From: Streptomyces sp. NBC_00554
GTDB lineage: Bacteria > Actinomycetota > Actinomycetes > Streptomycetales > Streptomycetaceae
DNA: 64,000 bases
Direction of reading: 5' to 3'
Assembly: GCF_041431135.1 (NCBI RefSeq)
Contig: NZ_CP107799.1
Span: forward strand, 7,192,001-7,256,000
In this document: positions 49,653 to 58,701 of the stretch, piece after piece
Numbering within the stretch: the first letter of the stretch is position 1
Layout of the letters: the number at the start of each line of letters is the position of its first letter
Notes under the pieces: model-generated
What the model saw: only the letters and a program-made list of their open reading frames with translations
What the model was told of the DNA's origin: nothing
The model's database searches: none
Program-made: the position numbers and the translations under genes

Positions 49653-51235
49653 GTCCGTGGCTCCTCTGCATTCTTGCTGTTCTGGGTGTTATGGGATTTC
49701 TGGAGTGCGGTCAATGGGTCGGGTGAGGTCAGGGGGTCTCCTCTGCGTCGGAGTTGATGCTTCCGCCGACCGGTGCGGGGGGCGGGGATCGTGCTCGCCG
49801 CGTCGGCGTCGCTGACCCGGGTGGCCGCGTACAGGCCCAGCAGGTTGAGCGCGGCGGCGGTGAGGAAGGCGGCGCGGTAACCGGACATGTCCGGGGCGCT
49901 TCCGGTGCCGGACACGCCGCCCGTGGCCGACACGAGGACGGTGGTGGCCACCGCGACTCCGGTGGCGCCGCCGAGCCTGCGGCCGACGTTGAACAGGGTC
50001 GAGGCCCGGCCGGAGGATGAGGAGGTGACCGTGGCGAAGGACGCGGACTGGGTGCCCACGAACACCTGGCCGACGGAGAGACCCATGGCGAACAGCAGCA
50101 GCCGGACCCACCACAGACCGGTGTCCGTGTGCCACAGGCTCATCAGCGCGATGGTCGTACTCGTGCCGGCCGCGCCCAGCATCAGATGCCTGCGGGGGCG
50201 CAGCCTGCGGTAGAGCAGCCGGCTGGCGAGCTGCGAGCCGGTGACCACGCCCACGGCCTCGGCGAAGATGGTCAGTCCGGCGGCCAGCGGGGTCATTCCC
50301 CGCTCGTCCTGGAGGTAGAGCGTGACCGTGAACAAGGTGCCGAGGAAGGCCACCGACTGCACGGTCATCACCGCGGTACCGGACGCGAACAGACGGTCCG
50401 ACAGCAGCCGTACGTCCATCATCGGGGACTCCTTGCGGAGTTCGACGACGATCATCGCGGCGACCAGGACGACACCGAGGGCCACGCAGGCGGCGATCGG
50501 GACCGTGGTCCAGCCCCGCTCGGGCCCCTCCGAGACGCCGTACATCAGCAGACCGAGCCCCGACGCCGCGAGCAGGAACCCGGCCAGGTCGAAGCGCTCC
50601 GTGGGCCGGGCGGGCTCGTTGCGCAGGTACAGCACGCCGAACACGACCGCGAAGACTCCGACCGGCACATTGACGTAGAAGATCGCCCGCCAGGAGACCT
50701 CGGTGACCAGCAGGCCGCCGACCACCGGGCCGAGGGTGGGCGCGAGGCCGTTGGCGATGCTCAGGATCGCCGAGGCCCGCACCCGTTCCCCGGGGGCGAA
50801 GGCGCGCAGCAGCATCGCCATGCCCACCGAGGCGAGCATGCCGCCGCCCGCGCCTTGCAGGACACGGAACGCGACCAGCTCACCGATGCTCGTCGCCATG
50901 CCGCACAGCGCCGAACCGGCCGTGAAGACGGCGACGGCGGTCAGCAGGGTGCGCTTGCCGCCGAAGCGGTCGCCGAGCCAGCCGGAGGCCGGGACGAAGA
51001 CGGCCAGGCTCACCAGATAGGAGATCGACACCGTGTCGACGGCGGTGGACGGCACGGAGAAGGCGCGGCCGATCGACGGGAGCGCGACGTTGACGATGGT
51101 CATGTCCAGCGTGCTCAGAAAGAGCCCGGCCACGTAGACGACGCCGACGGCCACCTTCTGGCTGACGACGATCCGGGGGCCGCGCCGCCTGCCTGGCACG
51201 TCACCGGCGGGCACCGCGACCGGGTCCCCGCTCAC
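49649..51235 (-). CDS. DHA2-family MFS transporter
   Basis: 528 aa from GTG 51235, overlapping the reductase stop by 4 nt; the frame is open up to 51502. Helix 1 carries LFLSTLDMTIVNVALPSI. The loop motif GWLGDRFGGKRTLL and helix-5 GPVVGGLLVTEV are EmrB-like. About 14 membrane segments precede a charged tail. It is sandwiched by 4-nt overlaps between an FMN reductase and a GlcG-like gene, suggesting uptake or export of the substrate handled by this operon. Confidence 0.88.
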   Translation of the reverse strand: MSGDPVAVPAGDVPGRRRGPRIVVSQKVAVGVVYVAGLFLSTLDMTIVNVALPSIGRAFSVPSTAVDTVSISYLVSLAVFVPASGWLGDRFGGKRTLLTAVAVFTAGSALCGMATSIGELVAFRVLQGAGGGMLASVGMAMLLRAFAPGERVRASAILSIANGLAPTLGPVVGGLLVTEVSWRAIFYVNVPVGVFAVVFGVLYLRNEPARPTERFDLAGFLLAASGLGLLMYGVSEGPERGWTTVPIAACVALGVVLVAAMIVVELRKESPMMDVRLLSDRLFASGTAVMTVQSVAFLGTLFTVTLYLQDERGMTPLAAGLTIFAEAVGVVTGSQLASRLLYRRLRPRRHLMLGAAGTSTTIALMSLWHTDTGLWWVRLLLFAMGLSVGQVFVGTQSASFATVTSSSSGRASTLFNVGRRLGGATGVAVATTVLVSATGGVSGTGSAPDMSGYRAAFLTAAALNLLGLYAATRVSDADAASTIPAPRTGRRKHQLRRRGDPLTSPDPLTALQKSHNTQNSKNAEEPRT

Positions 51236-51816
51236 CCGACCGGGTCGCCGAGCCGGAGCGCGGAGAGCGCGACGGTCAGCCGGCGCAGCTCGTCCAGCAT
51301 GGCCGACGCGTCCGCGTCCAGTCCCGGGGAGGATTCGAAGGTCCCGCCGGAGGTCATCGCCGTCCGGATGGACGGGATGTGCACGGAGTGCGAGAGCGGC
51401 ACCATCTTCAGCGCGGACACGACCGGGATCAGCGCGGTGACGGCTCTGGCGCCGCCGGAGACACCGCCGTAGGCGACGAACGCGACCGGCTTGCCCGCCC
51501 ACTCCTTCGCCAGGAAGTCGAGGGCGTTCTTGGTCGCCGCGTTGTAGCTGTGGTTGTACTCGGGGACGACGAACACATAGGCGTCGGCGGCGCGTACGGT
51601 CTCGCTCCAGCGCCGGGTGTGGTCGTGGTCGTACTGGCCGCGCTGCGGGGGGCGCGGCTCGTCGAGCAGCGGCAGGCCGACCTCGGCGAGGTCGACGAAC
51701 TCGATGCCGAAGGCCTCGTGCCGGACCGCCAGGTCGTGGAACCAGGTGCCGACGGCATGGCCGCGGCGGCCCGGGCGGGTGCTGCCGACGATGATCTGCA
51801 GGTGTGGTGCGGGCAT
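51232..51816 (-). CDS. NADPH-dependent FMN reductase
   Basis: 194 aa. Flavodoxin-like fold with the FMN phosphate loop GSTRPGRRG near residue 11, VPEYNHSYNAATKNALDF near 85-102 and AYGGVSGGARAV. It reduces FMN, azo dyes or quinones, often supplying FMNH2 to a monooxygenase; no monooxygenase is in this cluster. First gene of the overlapping trio reductase-MFS-GlcG. Confidence 0.9.
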   Translation of the reverse strand: MPAPHLQIIVGSTRPGRRGHAVGTWFHDLAVRHEAFGIEFVDLAEVGLPLLDEPRPPQRGQYDHDHTRRWSETVRAADAYVFVVPEYNHSYNAATKNALDFLAKEWAGKPVAFVAYGGVSGGARAVTALIPVVSALKMVPLSHSVHIPSIRTAMTSGGTFESSPGLDADASAMLDELRRLTVALSALRLGDPVG

Positions 51817-51844
51817 GACCGACCTCCGGTGGCTCGGTGGGTGA

Positions 51845-51935
51845 GTGGCTCAGCCGCTTGGTGGTTCAGCCGCTTGGTGGTTCAGCCGCTTGGCGGCTCA
51901 GTGGCTCATCGGCTCAGTGGTTGAGTGGTTGAGTG
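51845..51935. repeat. 16-bp tandem repeats before the reductase operon
   Basis: GTGGCTCAGCCGCTTG (51845-51860) is followed by two copies of GTGGTTCAGCCGCTTG (51861-51892). Degenerate half-units (GGCTCAGTGGCTCATC, GGTTGAGTGGTTGAG) then extend to about 51935. The array fills the gap between the FAH gene stop and the reductase start. Confidence 0.8.
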
Positions 51936-51937
51936 AC

Positions 51938-52885
51938 TCAGTCGTCGAGGACGACTTTGTTCTCGATGACTCCGAGTCCTTCGACCTCGCCTCGGAGCAC
52001 GTCGCCCGGCCGTACGAGGCCGTGGCGGAGCGGGGTTCCGGTCGAGAGCACGTCGCCGGGCACCAGGGTGAGTGCGGCGGTGAGCCAGGCCAGTTGCTCG
52101 GGAACGGAATGGAACATCTCGGCGGTGCTGCCGTCCTGGCGCAGCTCGCCGTTGATCCAGGAGCGGATGCGCAGGTCGTGCGGGTCGGGGATCTCGTCGG
52201 CCGTGACGAACCAGGGCCCGGTGATCCCGTAGCTGTCGAAACCCTGGGCGCGGTCCAGACGGTTGCTGTCCAGCTCGGAGACGTCCCGCGAGCCCGTGTC
52301 GCAGAAACCGACGTAGCCGGCCACGGCCCGCATGGCGTTCTCGGGGGTGAGCCGACGCGAGCGGCGGCCGATGACGACGGCCAACTCCAGCTCCGGGTCG
52401 ACCTTCTCGGCGATGACCGGACACCGGAGCTCGTCGTGCGGGCCCGCCAGCGAGCCGATGGCCTTCAGGAATCCCCGGAGCGCCGGCTTCGGCCGGTCCT
52501 GGGACCCGGGCGGCTCGTCCTCTGGCCGCCGACGCGGGTAGTTGACCTGCACGCACCAGACGGTCTGCGGCCGTCCGGTCGCTGGGCCGAGCCGTCCGGC
52601 CTCGTCGGACCAGAGGCAGTCCTCGTGCAGCTCGCCGGTGTCGGCGTGGTCGACGGCCCAGTCGAACACCGCCCGTACGGCGGTGAGTTCGGGGTCCGCC
52701 TGGAGGAGCGCGGGCAGGTCACCGGGTACGTCGAGGCGGGAGCGGGCCAGGGCGTCGTCCCGGTGGACGCCCAGGCTCTCCAGCCGTCGTACGAACGCGG
52801 CCTGGACGTCGATGAGTTGGTGGGGGATGACTTCGGCGAAGCAGAGGCGGTCGCCGAAGGGGGTCCGCCGGGTGGCGAGTTTCAC
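51938..52885 (-). CDS. Fumarylacetoacetate hydrolase (FAH) family protein
   Basis: 315 aa from GTG 52885, with GGAGAG 8 nt upstream. FAH fold features: metal ligands in VDPELELAVVIG and FVTADEI, LRIRSWINGELRQDGSTAEM, then the C-terminal LVPGDVLSTGTP loop. Family members hydrolyse or decarboxylate beta-diketo or 2-oxo acids in aromatic catabolism. The N-terminal 110 residues match the longer two-domain type. It belongs to the leftward catabolic genes under the operator at 54732-54750. Confidence 0.88.
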   Translation of the reverse strand: MKLATRRTPFGDRLCFAEVIPHQLIDVQAAFVRRLESLGVHRDDALARSRLDVPGDLPALLQADPELTAVRAVFDWAVDHADTGELHEDCLWSDEAGRLGPATGRPQTVWCVQVNYPRRRPEDEPPGSQDRPKPALRGFLKAIGSLAGPHDELRCPVIAEKVDPELELAVVIGRRSRRLTPENAMRAVAGYVGFCDTGSRDVSELDSNRLDRAQGFDSYGITGPWFVTADEIPDPHDLRIRSWINGELRQDGSTAEMFHSVPEQLAWLTAALTLVPGDVLSTGTPLRHGLVRPGDVLRGEVEGLGVIENKVVLDD

Positions 52886-53162
52886 GGGGGGCTCTCCGTG
52901 GGTGCGGGTGCGGTGGGTGGGTTTGGTCTACGGGGATGGGGCTCGCGGGGGTGATCCGTCCGGGGTCGGGGTCGGGGTCGGGGTGACCGGAGGGCCGGGC
53001 CGGAGACCGCGGGGACGGGGGTGATCCGGCGGCGGGACTCGGGAAGGGGGTCGGCCCGAGCCCCGCCTGCTCTGGGAGACGCTCGGGCCCGGGGGGCCGT
53101 ACGCGAGTGGGGTCGGCGGAGTTGTCGGTGAGGAAGCCGCCAGCTCCGGTGGCCGCCCGTCC

Positions 53163-53355
53163 GGGGAGCTGCCGGTCGGCGAGCCGCCCGCCAAGGCAAC
53201 TGCCGTTCGGCGAGCCGCTTGGCCCGGGGAACTGCTGGCTGACGAGCCGCTTGGCGCGGGGACCTTCCGGTCGCGAGTCGCTCGGCCTGGGGAGCTGCCG
53301 GTCGGCGAGCCCCTGGCCCCAGGGAACTGTCGGCTGACGAGCCGCACGGCGCGGG
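53163..53355. repeat. Imperfect 32-bp tandem array in an 825-bp gap
   Basis: About six units of 31-33 bp share the pattern GGGGAACTGC-N5-GACGAGCCGCTTGGC. They sit in the gap between the cupin and FAH genes (52886-53710). There are no unique spacers, so it is not CRISPR. Frames through it are Pro/Ser/Arg-rich on both strands. One leftward frame (52928-53491) starts with protein-like MTPVAVALHRYGLITAVRLN but then becomes low-complexity, and I do not call it. Confidence 0.65.
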
Positions 53356-53710
53356 GAGTGGGGCCGGGGCGGCGTCGGCATCCGGGCGGCTGTGCCCCGC
53401 GGGCGGGATCGTGCGGCTCGCCGACCAGCTGGTTCAGGCGTACGGCTGTGATCAGCCCGTATCGGTGTAGGGCCACGGCCACCGGAGTCACCGCGTACGG
53501 CCGTCTCCTGACCGTGTCGGCCGGGGACCGAGCGGGGCCGGGACTGAGCGCGGCCGGTGTCGGCGTACGGCCGGCGCTCGGCCGGATCGGCGTGCCGATC
53601 CGTTTCGGACCGTGCAGCCCCTTGTTCGCTTGGTCGACCCGCGGTCACTGCCCCGGCCGGTGCCCGCGCAGGCCCTTCGCGCTCGCCCCGCGTCGACCCC
53701 ACGCCCCTCC

Positions 53711-54562
53711 TCAGCCGTCGGCGGCGTCCTTCGCGTTCTCGAACCGGATGCCGCCGTCGGTGAGGGAGGTGACGAACTTGTCGTCGTCGGGCTCGACGGG
53801 CTGCTGGATCGGGGGCAGGCCGACGGTGAAGAGGATCAGTTCCTCGGTGGCCGTGAAGCGGACCTTGTCCCCGGGGTCGGCGTCCACCGCACCCAGCTTG
53901 GCGACCGGGGTGTCCTCGATGGTGCCCGCGCCGGACAGGACGACCGTCAGGCGGCGGGCGTCCTCACTCTGCGACACCCATTCGGCTCCGGCGTCGATCT
54001 TGAGGAACTCGATCCAGAACTCCCGCTCGGTGTAGGTGCCGACGGGCTTGCGCTTGACGCCCGGCCAGCCTGCCAGCGGCAGCCAGTTGAGGTGGTCCGG
54101 GTTGCTGATGACCACGCCGTTGTAGCGCGGCTTGGGGAACCGCTGCTCGCGGACCGCGCGCTGTTCGGCCTGGGCCTCCTTGTTGTCGGGGCCGCGTCCC
54201 CGGCCCGCGCCCATGCCGAGCGCGGAGGCGCCGGCGAACTGGAGCACCAGCTGCAGCTGCTTGGGGTCGGTCAGCGGGTCGTCCTGCGGGCCGTAGGTCT
54301 GTCCTTCGGGGAAGTAGCCGACCTCGCCCTCGCGCAGGATGCCCTGCTCGCCCAGGTTCATGTCGCCGACCAGCGGCAGACGGATCTGCTCGAAGGTGTG
54401 GCAGTGCCGGGGCATCAGGAAATCGGCCTCCTGACGGCCCAGGATGTAGCGGTAGTTGTCCATGGGCCTGCTCCGGTCGCCCATGAGCAGGTAGTTGAAC
54501 GAGACCGTCCCCCTGGGGTGGTCCATCTTGAACGCGTTCTCGTCGAACGGAGCGATCTTCAT
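53711..54562 (-). CDS. Cupin-type protein of the catabolic cluster
   Basis: 283 aa from ATG 54562 (MKIAPFDEN), with GGAGGA 7 nt upstream; the frame is open up to 55537. It looks bicupin-like, with a metal-site pattern HCHTFEQIRL near residue 53 and a second beta-barrel half (IEFLKIDAGAEW ... RLTVVLSGAGTIE). No catalytic family recognised; it could be an isomerase, dioxygenase or binding protein for the cluster's substrate. It is divergent from the SDR gene across a palindromic operator. Confidence 0.75.
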   Translation of the reverse strand: MKIAPFDENAFKMDHPRGTVSFNYLLMGDRSRPMDNYRYILGRQEADFLMPRHCHTFEQIRLPLVGDMNLGEQGILREGEVGYFPEGQTYGPQDDPLTDPKQLQLVLQFAGASALGMGAGRGRGPDNKEAQAEQRAVREQRFPKPRYNGVVISNPDHLNWLPLAGWPGVKRKPVGTYTEREFWIEFLKIDAGAEWVSQSEDARRLTVVLSGAGTIEDTPVAKLGAVDADPGDKVRFTATEELILFTVGLPPIQQPVEPDDDKFVTSLTDGGIRFENAKDAADG

Positions 54563-54731
54563 CGCGGGTCCTCCGTAATCCGATGCGAGCCGTGCGCGGC
54601 CGGTGTGTCCGGGGCGGCTTCGCGCCGATGGGCTGATGACTGTGTTCGTGGCCGTGACCGTCCGGGTCCGTCGGCGCATCCGCGGGTCCCACCGCGGCGC
54701 GCTTTCCAGGTGACATCCGGTCGTCACTACA

Positions 54732-54750
54732 ACCAAGAAACCTTCTTGGT
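54732..54750. promoter_or_regulatory. GntR-type operator between cupin and SDR genes
   Basis: ACCAAGAA-ACC-TTCTTGGT is a perfect 8-3-8 palindrome, directly followed by AGGTTTG and AGGTAGG. It lies in the 264-bp divergent region. The CCTACC/GGTAGG-like flanks resemble the operator before the GntR gene, so both probably bind that regulator. Confidence 0.65.
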
Positions 54751-54826
54751 AGGTTTGTGTCAAGGTAGGTGGTGAGCTTTTCCTCGAATCGCTCGAATCG
54801 AGGGAACGAACCCGAAGGAGTGAGCC

Positions 54827-55585
54827 GTGGCCGAGGTTGATCTCAAGGGGACCGTCACCGTGGTGACCGGGGCTTCGAGCGGGATAGGCGCCGCCGTGGC
54901 GCGCGTCCTGGCGGCGCGGGGCTCGGCCGTCGCGCTGGTGGCCCGGCGCGAGGACCGGCTCGCCGCGCTGGCTGCGGAGCTGACGGCGGCGGGAGGGCAG
55001 GCGCTGTCGGTGCCGGCCGATGTGACCGACGCGGAACAGGCCCGCGCGGCGGTGGAGTGCGCTGTGGAGGCGTGGGGGCGGCTCGACATCCTCGTCAACA
55101 ACGCGGGCGTGCCCCAGCGGGGCCCGCTGATGGATTCTTCGCCCGCGGAGTTCGAGCGCGTGGTGGGGGTGAATCTGCTCGGCAGCCTGTACTGCGCGCA
55201 TGCCGCCCTGCCGCACCTGGTCGACGCGGCCGCGGGCGAGCCCCGTCGGGTCGCCGACCTGGTCAATGTCAGCTCGGTGGCGGGGCGCGTCGTGCGCAAG
55301 ACCACGGGCGTGTACAACGCGAGCAAGTACGGGCTCAACGCGTACACCGAGGCGCTGCGCCAGGAGGTGGCGGGCCGCCGGGTCCGTGTCTCGGTCCTTG
55401 AGCCCTCCGCGGTGGAAACCGAGCTGTTCCCGCCGCGGGTCCGACAGGAATTCGCCGGCAGGACAGGCGCCTATGAACGCCTGAGCGCCATGGATGTCGC
55501 CGACGCCGTCGAGTACGTCGTGACGCGCCCCGCGCATGCCGCCGTGAGCGAACTGCTCATCCGTCCCAGCGAGTCGGAGCGCTGA
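54827..55585 (+). CDS. Classical short-chain dehydrogenase/reductase
   Basis: 252 aa from GTG 54827, with GAAGGAG 7 nt upstream. TGASSGIGAAVA cofactor motif near residue 14, NNAGVPQ near 91, catalytic Ser in VNVSSVAG and YNASK. The basic residue after strand 2 (ARRED) suggests NADP preference. First gene of the rightward SDR-GntR-decarboxylase group; it probably oxidises or reduces an alcohol/aldehyde of the pathway. Confidence 0.9.
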   Translation: MAEVDLKGTVTVVTGASSGIGAAVARVLAARGSAVALVARREDRLAALAAELTAAGGQALSVPADVTDAEQARAAVECAVEAWGRLDILVNNAGVPQRGPLMDSSPAEFERVVGVNLLGSLYCAHAALPHLVDAAAGEPRRVADLVNVSSVAGRVVRKTTGVYNASKYGLNAYTEALRQEVAGRRVRVSVLEPSAVETELFPPRVRQEFAGRTGAYERLSAMDVADAVEYVVTRPAHAAVSELLIRPSESER

Positions 55586-55641
55586 AGGACTCCTGAAGGA
55601 GCCTTGCAGACGCCTTGGAGGAATCCTGAAAGCCTTGATTC

Positions 55642-55658
55642 AACCTACCTAGTAGGTT
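55642..55658. promoter_or_regulatory. Autoregulatory GntR operator
   Basis: AACCTAC-CTA-GTAGGTT, a perfect 7-3-7 palindrome of the FadR/FCD operator type, 84 nt before the GntR start codon and 57 nt after the SDR stop. Confidence 0.7.
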
Positions 55659-55741
55659 AGCTTTCTTGTTGGATGGGCCATCGAGGTCCCCGGGCCATGG
55701 AGGTTCGGGGGGCGAGGTCCAGGAACCCCCTTGGGAGTGTC

Positions 55742-56572
55742 ATGTCCGTGCCTCATACCCCCGCGAAGCTCTACCGCGGCCGGGTGGCCGACCAGATCGT
55801 CGAGGACCTCCGCGAGCAGATCCTCACCGGTGCCCTGCCGGACGGCGCGCGGCTGCCCTCCGAACGGGAGCTGGCCGCGTCGTACGACGTCAGCGCCCCC
55901 ACCATCCGCGAGGCGATCCGCGTACTGACCGCGATGGGTCTGGTCACCACCCGCAACGGCAGCCGGGCGACGGTCAACGCGCAGGGCGACACCCTGCTCG
56001 CCATGTCCATCGCCTCCGTCGTCCAGTTCGAGAAGGTCGGCGCCCGTGAGGTCCTTGGCCTGCTCAGCGTGCTCAACGCGTACGCCGCCGAACTCGCCGC
56101 CGAGCACGCCTCCGACGAAGAGATCGCCCGACTCCGGGAGGCCGCCGAGGGCACTGTGGTGGCCGAGGACGTCGAACGCTCCGCCGCAGCGCTCCAGCAC
56201 TTCTTCGCCACCCTCTCCGACATCTCCCACAACCCGCTCCTGGCGGCACTGTCCCGGTTCATCACCGAGGTCCAGGTCGGGCTGGCCGTCAAGCTGTCCG
56301 GCGGCAAGGGCGGGGACTGGGGACAGGTCGCGGGCGCCCTCCAGTCGGAGCGGCTGAGGATCGTGGACGCCGTCGCCGGCCGCGATCCCGCCGTCGCCGC
56401 CGCCACGGTCCGCGAATACCACCGGCACGTGGTCGAACGGATCATCTCCGTCCGCAAGGGAGGGGAGGCCGCCGCATCCGAGGCCGGTGTCACCGAGGCC
56501 CTGATCGCGTGGCTGCGAGCTAACGTCGGGCTGGGCGGCCAGGTCGCGAACCGAAGGAGCACCTTGTCGTGA
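55742..56572 (+). CDS. FadR-type GntR regulator (FCD domain)
   Basis: 276 aa from ATG 55742 (MSVPHTPAKLYRG), with GGGAG upstream; the frame is open to 55673. The winged helix spans about residues 10-80, with RLPSERELAASYDVSAPTIR as recognition region. An all-helical FCD ligand domain follows (metal-site-like His in LQHFFATL, ISHNPLL and EYHRHVVERI). Such regulators are released by small carboxylates. It overlaps the decarboxylase gene by 4 nt. The palindromes at 55642 and 54732 are its likely sites. Confidence 0.9.
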   Translation: MSVPHTPAKLYRGRVADQIVEDLREQILTGALPDGARLPSERELAASYDVSAPTIREAIRVLTAMGLVTTRNGSRATVNAQGDTLLAMSIASVVQFEKVGAREVLGLLSVLNAYAAELAAEHASDEEIARLREAAEGTVVAEDVERSAAALQHFFATLSDISHNPLLAALSRFITEVQVGLAVKLSGGKGGDWGQVAGALQSERLRIVDAVAGRDPAVAAATVREYHRHVVERIISVRKGGEAAASEAGVTEALIAWLRANVGLGGQVANRRSTLS

Positions 56573-58266
56573 CGCGAGCAGTGGAGACGAGCGCGGAGGC
56601 GACCGTGCTCGAGACCAGGGCTGTCGGGACAAGTGCCGTTGGAGTAGCGGCTGTTGGGGTGAGCGCACCCGCAACCCGCACCGTCCGCGACGCCGCCTTC
56701 GACGTGCTGCGTCTGCACGGGCTGACCACCCTCTTCGCCAATCCGGGCTCGACGGAGGTGTCCCTGCTCGCCGACCTGCCCGCGGACCTGGAGTTCGTAC
56801 TCGCCCTGCACGAGGGCTCGGTGGTGGGCGCGGCCACCGGCTGGGCGCTGGCGCGCGAGGAGCCGGCGCTGGTGCTGCTGCACACGACGGCGGGCCTCGG
56901 CAACGCGGTGGGCGCGCTGGCCACCGCCCGCGTCAACCGGGCACCCCTGGTGGTCCTCGTGGGCCAGCAGGACCGCAGACACCTCGCCCAGGAGCCGTTC
57001 CTCGCCGGGCAGTTGCACGGCCTGGCCGGGGACTACCCGGTCCGGGTGGAGTCGCCGGTACGCGCCCAGGACGTGCCCGGCGCCATCGGCCGGGCCGTGC
57101 ACGCCGCCCGCGAGGGGAGGGGGCCCGCGCTGGTCCTCGTACCCATGAACGACTGGGCGGAGCCGGCCGAGGATCTGCCGGTTCCCGCACCCGCCGTGCT
57201 GCGCCGGGCGGCGTCGGCGGACGCGTCGGTCGTCGCCGAGGTCGCCGCGCTGCTGGCCGGGGCCACCGCGCCGGCCCTCGTCGTCGGAGCGGGCGCGGAC
57301 AACGACGGGACCTGGACCGCGCTCAGCTCCCTCGCCGAGCGGCTCGACTGCCCGGTGTGGCAGGAGCCCTTCGGGGCACGGGCCGGATTCCCGCAGGACC
57401 ACCGGCTGTTCGCCGGGCACCTGCCCGCCGACCGCCCGAGACTGCGCGCCGCGCTCGCCCCGTACGACCTGGTGCTCTGCGTGGGCGCGCCGTTCCTGCG
57501 CCAATACCCGTATACGTCGGGGGAGTTGACCGGCGCCCGGGTGGTCGTCGTCACCGAGGACCCGGCCGAGGCGCACCGCGCCCCCGCCGAACTCGCGGTG
57601 GTCGCCGCGCTGCCGGACTTCTGCGACCGGCTCGCCCGCCGCACCCCGCCCCGGCCGCCGACGTCGGAGCCGGCCTCGCGTACTCCGCACCCCGAACCCC
57701 CGGCCCCCGGGGAGCAGTTGAGCCCCGCCCACGTACTGGCGGCGCTCGCGCGGCGCCTGCCCGCGGACACCGTGATCGTGGAGGAGACCCCCTTCTCCCG
57801 CCCCGACCTGCACGCGCTGCTGCCCGCCCGGCGGCCGCTCGGCTTCCTCAGCGCCGCCATGGGCGGACTCGGCTTCGCGATGCCGGCCGCGATCGGGGTG
57901 CGCATGGGGCAGCCGCGCCGCCCGGTGGTCGCCGTCGTCGGTGACGGGTCCTCGCTGTACCAGGTCCAGTCCCTGTGGACCGCCGCCCACTACGGCGTCG
58001 GCGCCGTCTTCGTCGTCCTCGCCAACGGCCGCTACGCGGTGATGGACCGGCTCGCGGAGCAGCAGGGCGGCAAGCCGCCGTGGCCCGCCTTCGAGGAGGT
58101 CGACGTGGCAGGGCTCGCCGAGTCCCTCGGCTGCCCGGTCCGTCGGATCGACAGCTACCCGGACCTGTGCGAGACGCTCGACGCGCTCTGCCCCACCCTG
58201 GCCGACCGCACGGAACCCCTCGTCCTCGAGGTCGCGGTCTCCGCGGACGGCGAGTTCAGGCCCTGA
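56569..58266 (+). CDS. ThDP-dependent decarboxylase, benzoylformate decarboxylase-like
   Basis: 565 aa, GTG overlapping the GntR stop. ThDP enzyme: FANPGSTEVSLL with LHEGS (the ThDP-activating Glu at about residue 82), a central domain, then the C-terminal ThDP/Mg motif GDGSSLYQVQSLW ... LANGRY near 460. The FANPGSTE opening is characteristic of benzoylformate decarboxylases, which convert a 2-oxo acid to an aldehyde. The first 36 residues are a low-complexity extension absent from the family. The 3' end overlaps the convergent MazG-like gene by 11 nt. Confidence 0.85.
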   Translation: MTRAVETSAEATVLETRAVGTSAVGVAAVGVSAPATRTVRDAAFDVLRLHGLTTLFANPGSTEVSLLADLPADLEFVLALHEGSVVGAATGWALAREEPALVLLHTTAGLGNAVGALATARVNRAPLVVLVGQQDRRHLAQEPFLAGQLHGLAGDYPVRVESPVRAQDVPGAIGRAVHAAREGRGPALVLVPMNDWAEPAEDLPVPAPAVLRRAASADASVVAEVAALLAGATAPALVVGAGADNDGTWTALSSLAERLDCPVWQEPFGARAGFPQDHRLFAGHLPADRPRLRAALAPYDLVLCVGAPFLRQYPYTSGELTGARVVVVTEDPAEAHRAPAELAVVAALPDFCDRLARRTPPRPPTSEPASRTPHPEPPAPGEQLSPAHVLAALARRLPADTVIVEETPFSRPDLHALLPARRPLGFLSAAMGGLGFAMPAAIGVRMGQPRRPVVAVVGDGSSLYQVQSLWTAAHYGVGAVFVVLANGRYAVMDRLAEQQGGKPPWPAFEEVDVAGLAESLGCPVRRIDSYPDLCETLDALCPTLADRTEPLVLEVAVSADGEFRP

Positions 58267-58627
58267 CGTCCGCCGCCGCTCCGGGAGTTCGCGCCGGGCC
58301 GAGTGAGCGTTCCTCGACGCCGGACAGGTGGGTGGTGAACACCTCGCGGGCGTCCGGGGCCAGGGTGCGCAGGGCGACCAGGGCGGTGATCGCGACGTCG
58401 CAGAGTTCGGACCGGACGTCGTCCCATGTGTGGCTCGTGCCCTTGCGGGGGTTCTGGCCGGTCGCGCCGATCACCGCCTGCGCGACCTCGCCGACCTCCT
58501 CGGAGAGTTTCAGCATGCGCAGGAGGAGCAACTCGCGTCCGGTGTGCGCCTGGTTGGCGTCCAGCCAGGCGTGCAGCCGGTCGATCGTGTCCCAGACGTC
58601 GTACTCGTCAGCGCGGTTGTCAGCCAT
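58256..58627 (-). CDS. MazG-like NTP pyrophosphohydrolase
   Basis: 123 aa from ATG 58627, with GGGAGG upstream; the frame is open much further 5' without coding signal. MazG/all-alpha NTPase motif: KLSEEVGEVAQAV (EExxE), then WDDVRSELCDVAITAL (ExxD). Family members hydrolyse non-canonical or excess NTPs. Short single-domain form with a C-terminal extension. Confidence 0.88.
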   Translation of the reverse strand: MADNRADEYDVWDTIDRLHAWLDANQAHTGRELLLLRMLKLSEEVGEVAQAVIGATGQNPRKGTSHTWDDVRSELCDVAITALVALRTLAPDAREVFTTHLSGVEERSLGPARTPGAAADVRA

Positions 58628-58701
58628 GGGAGCAGCCTCCCATCCCCGGGACGGCGGCCGGACACCTGCTCGTCGACCACGAGTCGGGTGCCGCGGGGTA
58701 C

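Noticed and set aside
53163..53355. CRISPR array
   Set aside because: Units are contiguous and diverged throughout, with no constant repeat plus unique spacer pattern and no cas genes.
52719..53702. Long leftward Pro/Arg/Ser-rich frames between cupin and FAH genes
   Set aside because: Low-complexity translation of a tandem repeat region; several frames are equally open.
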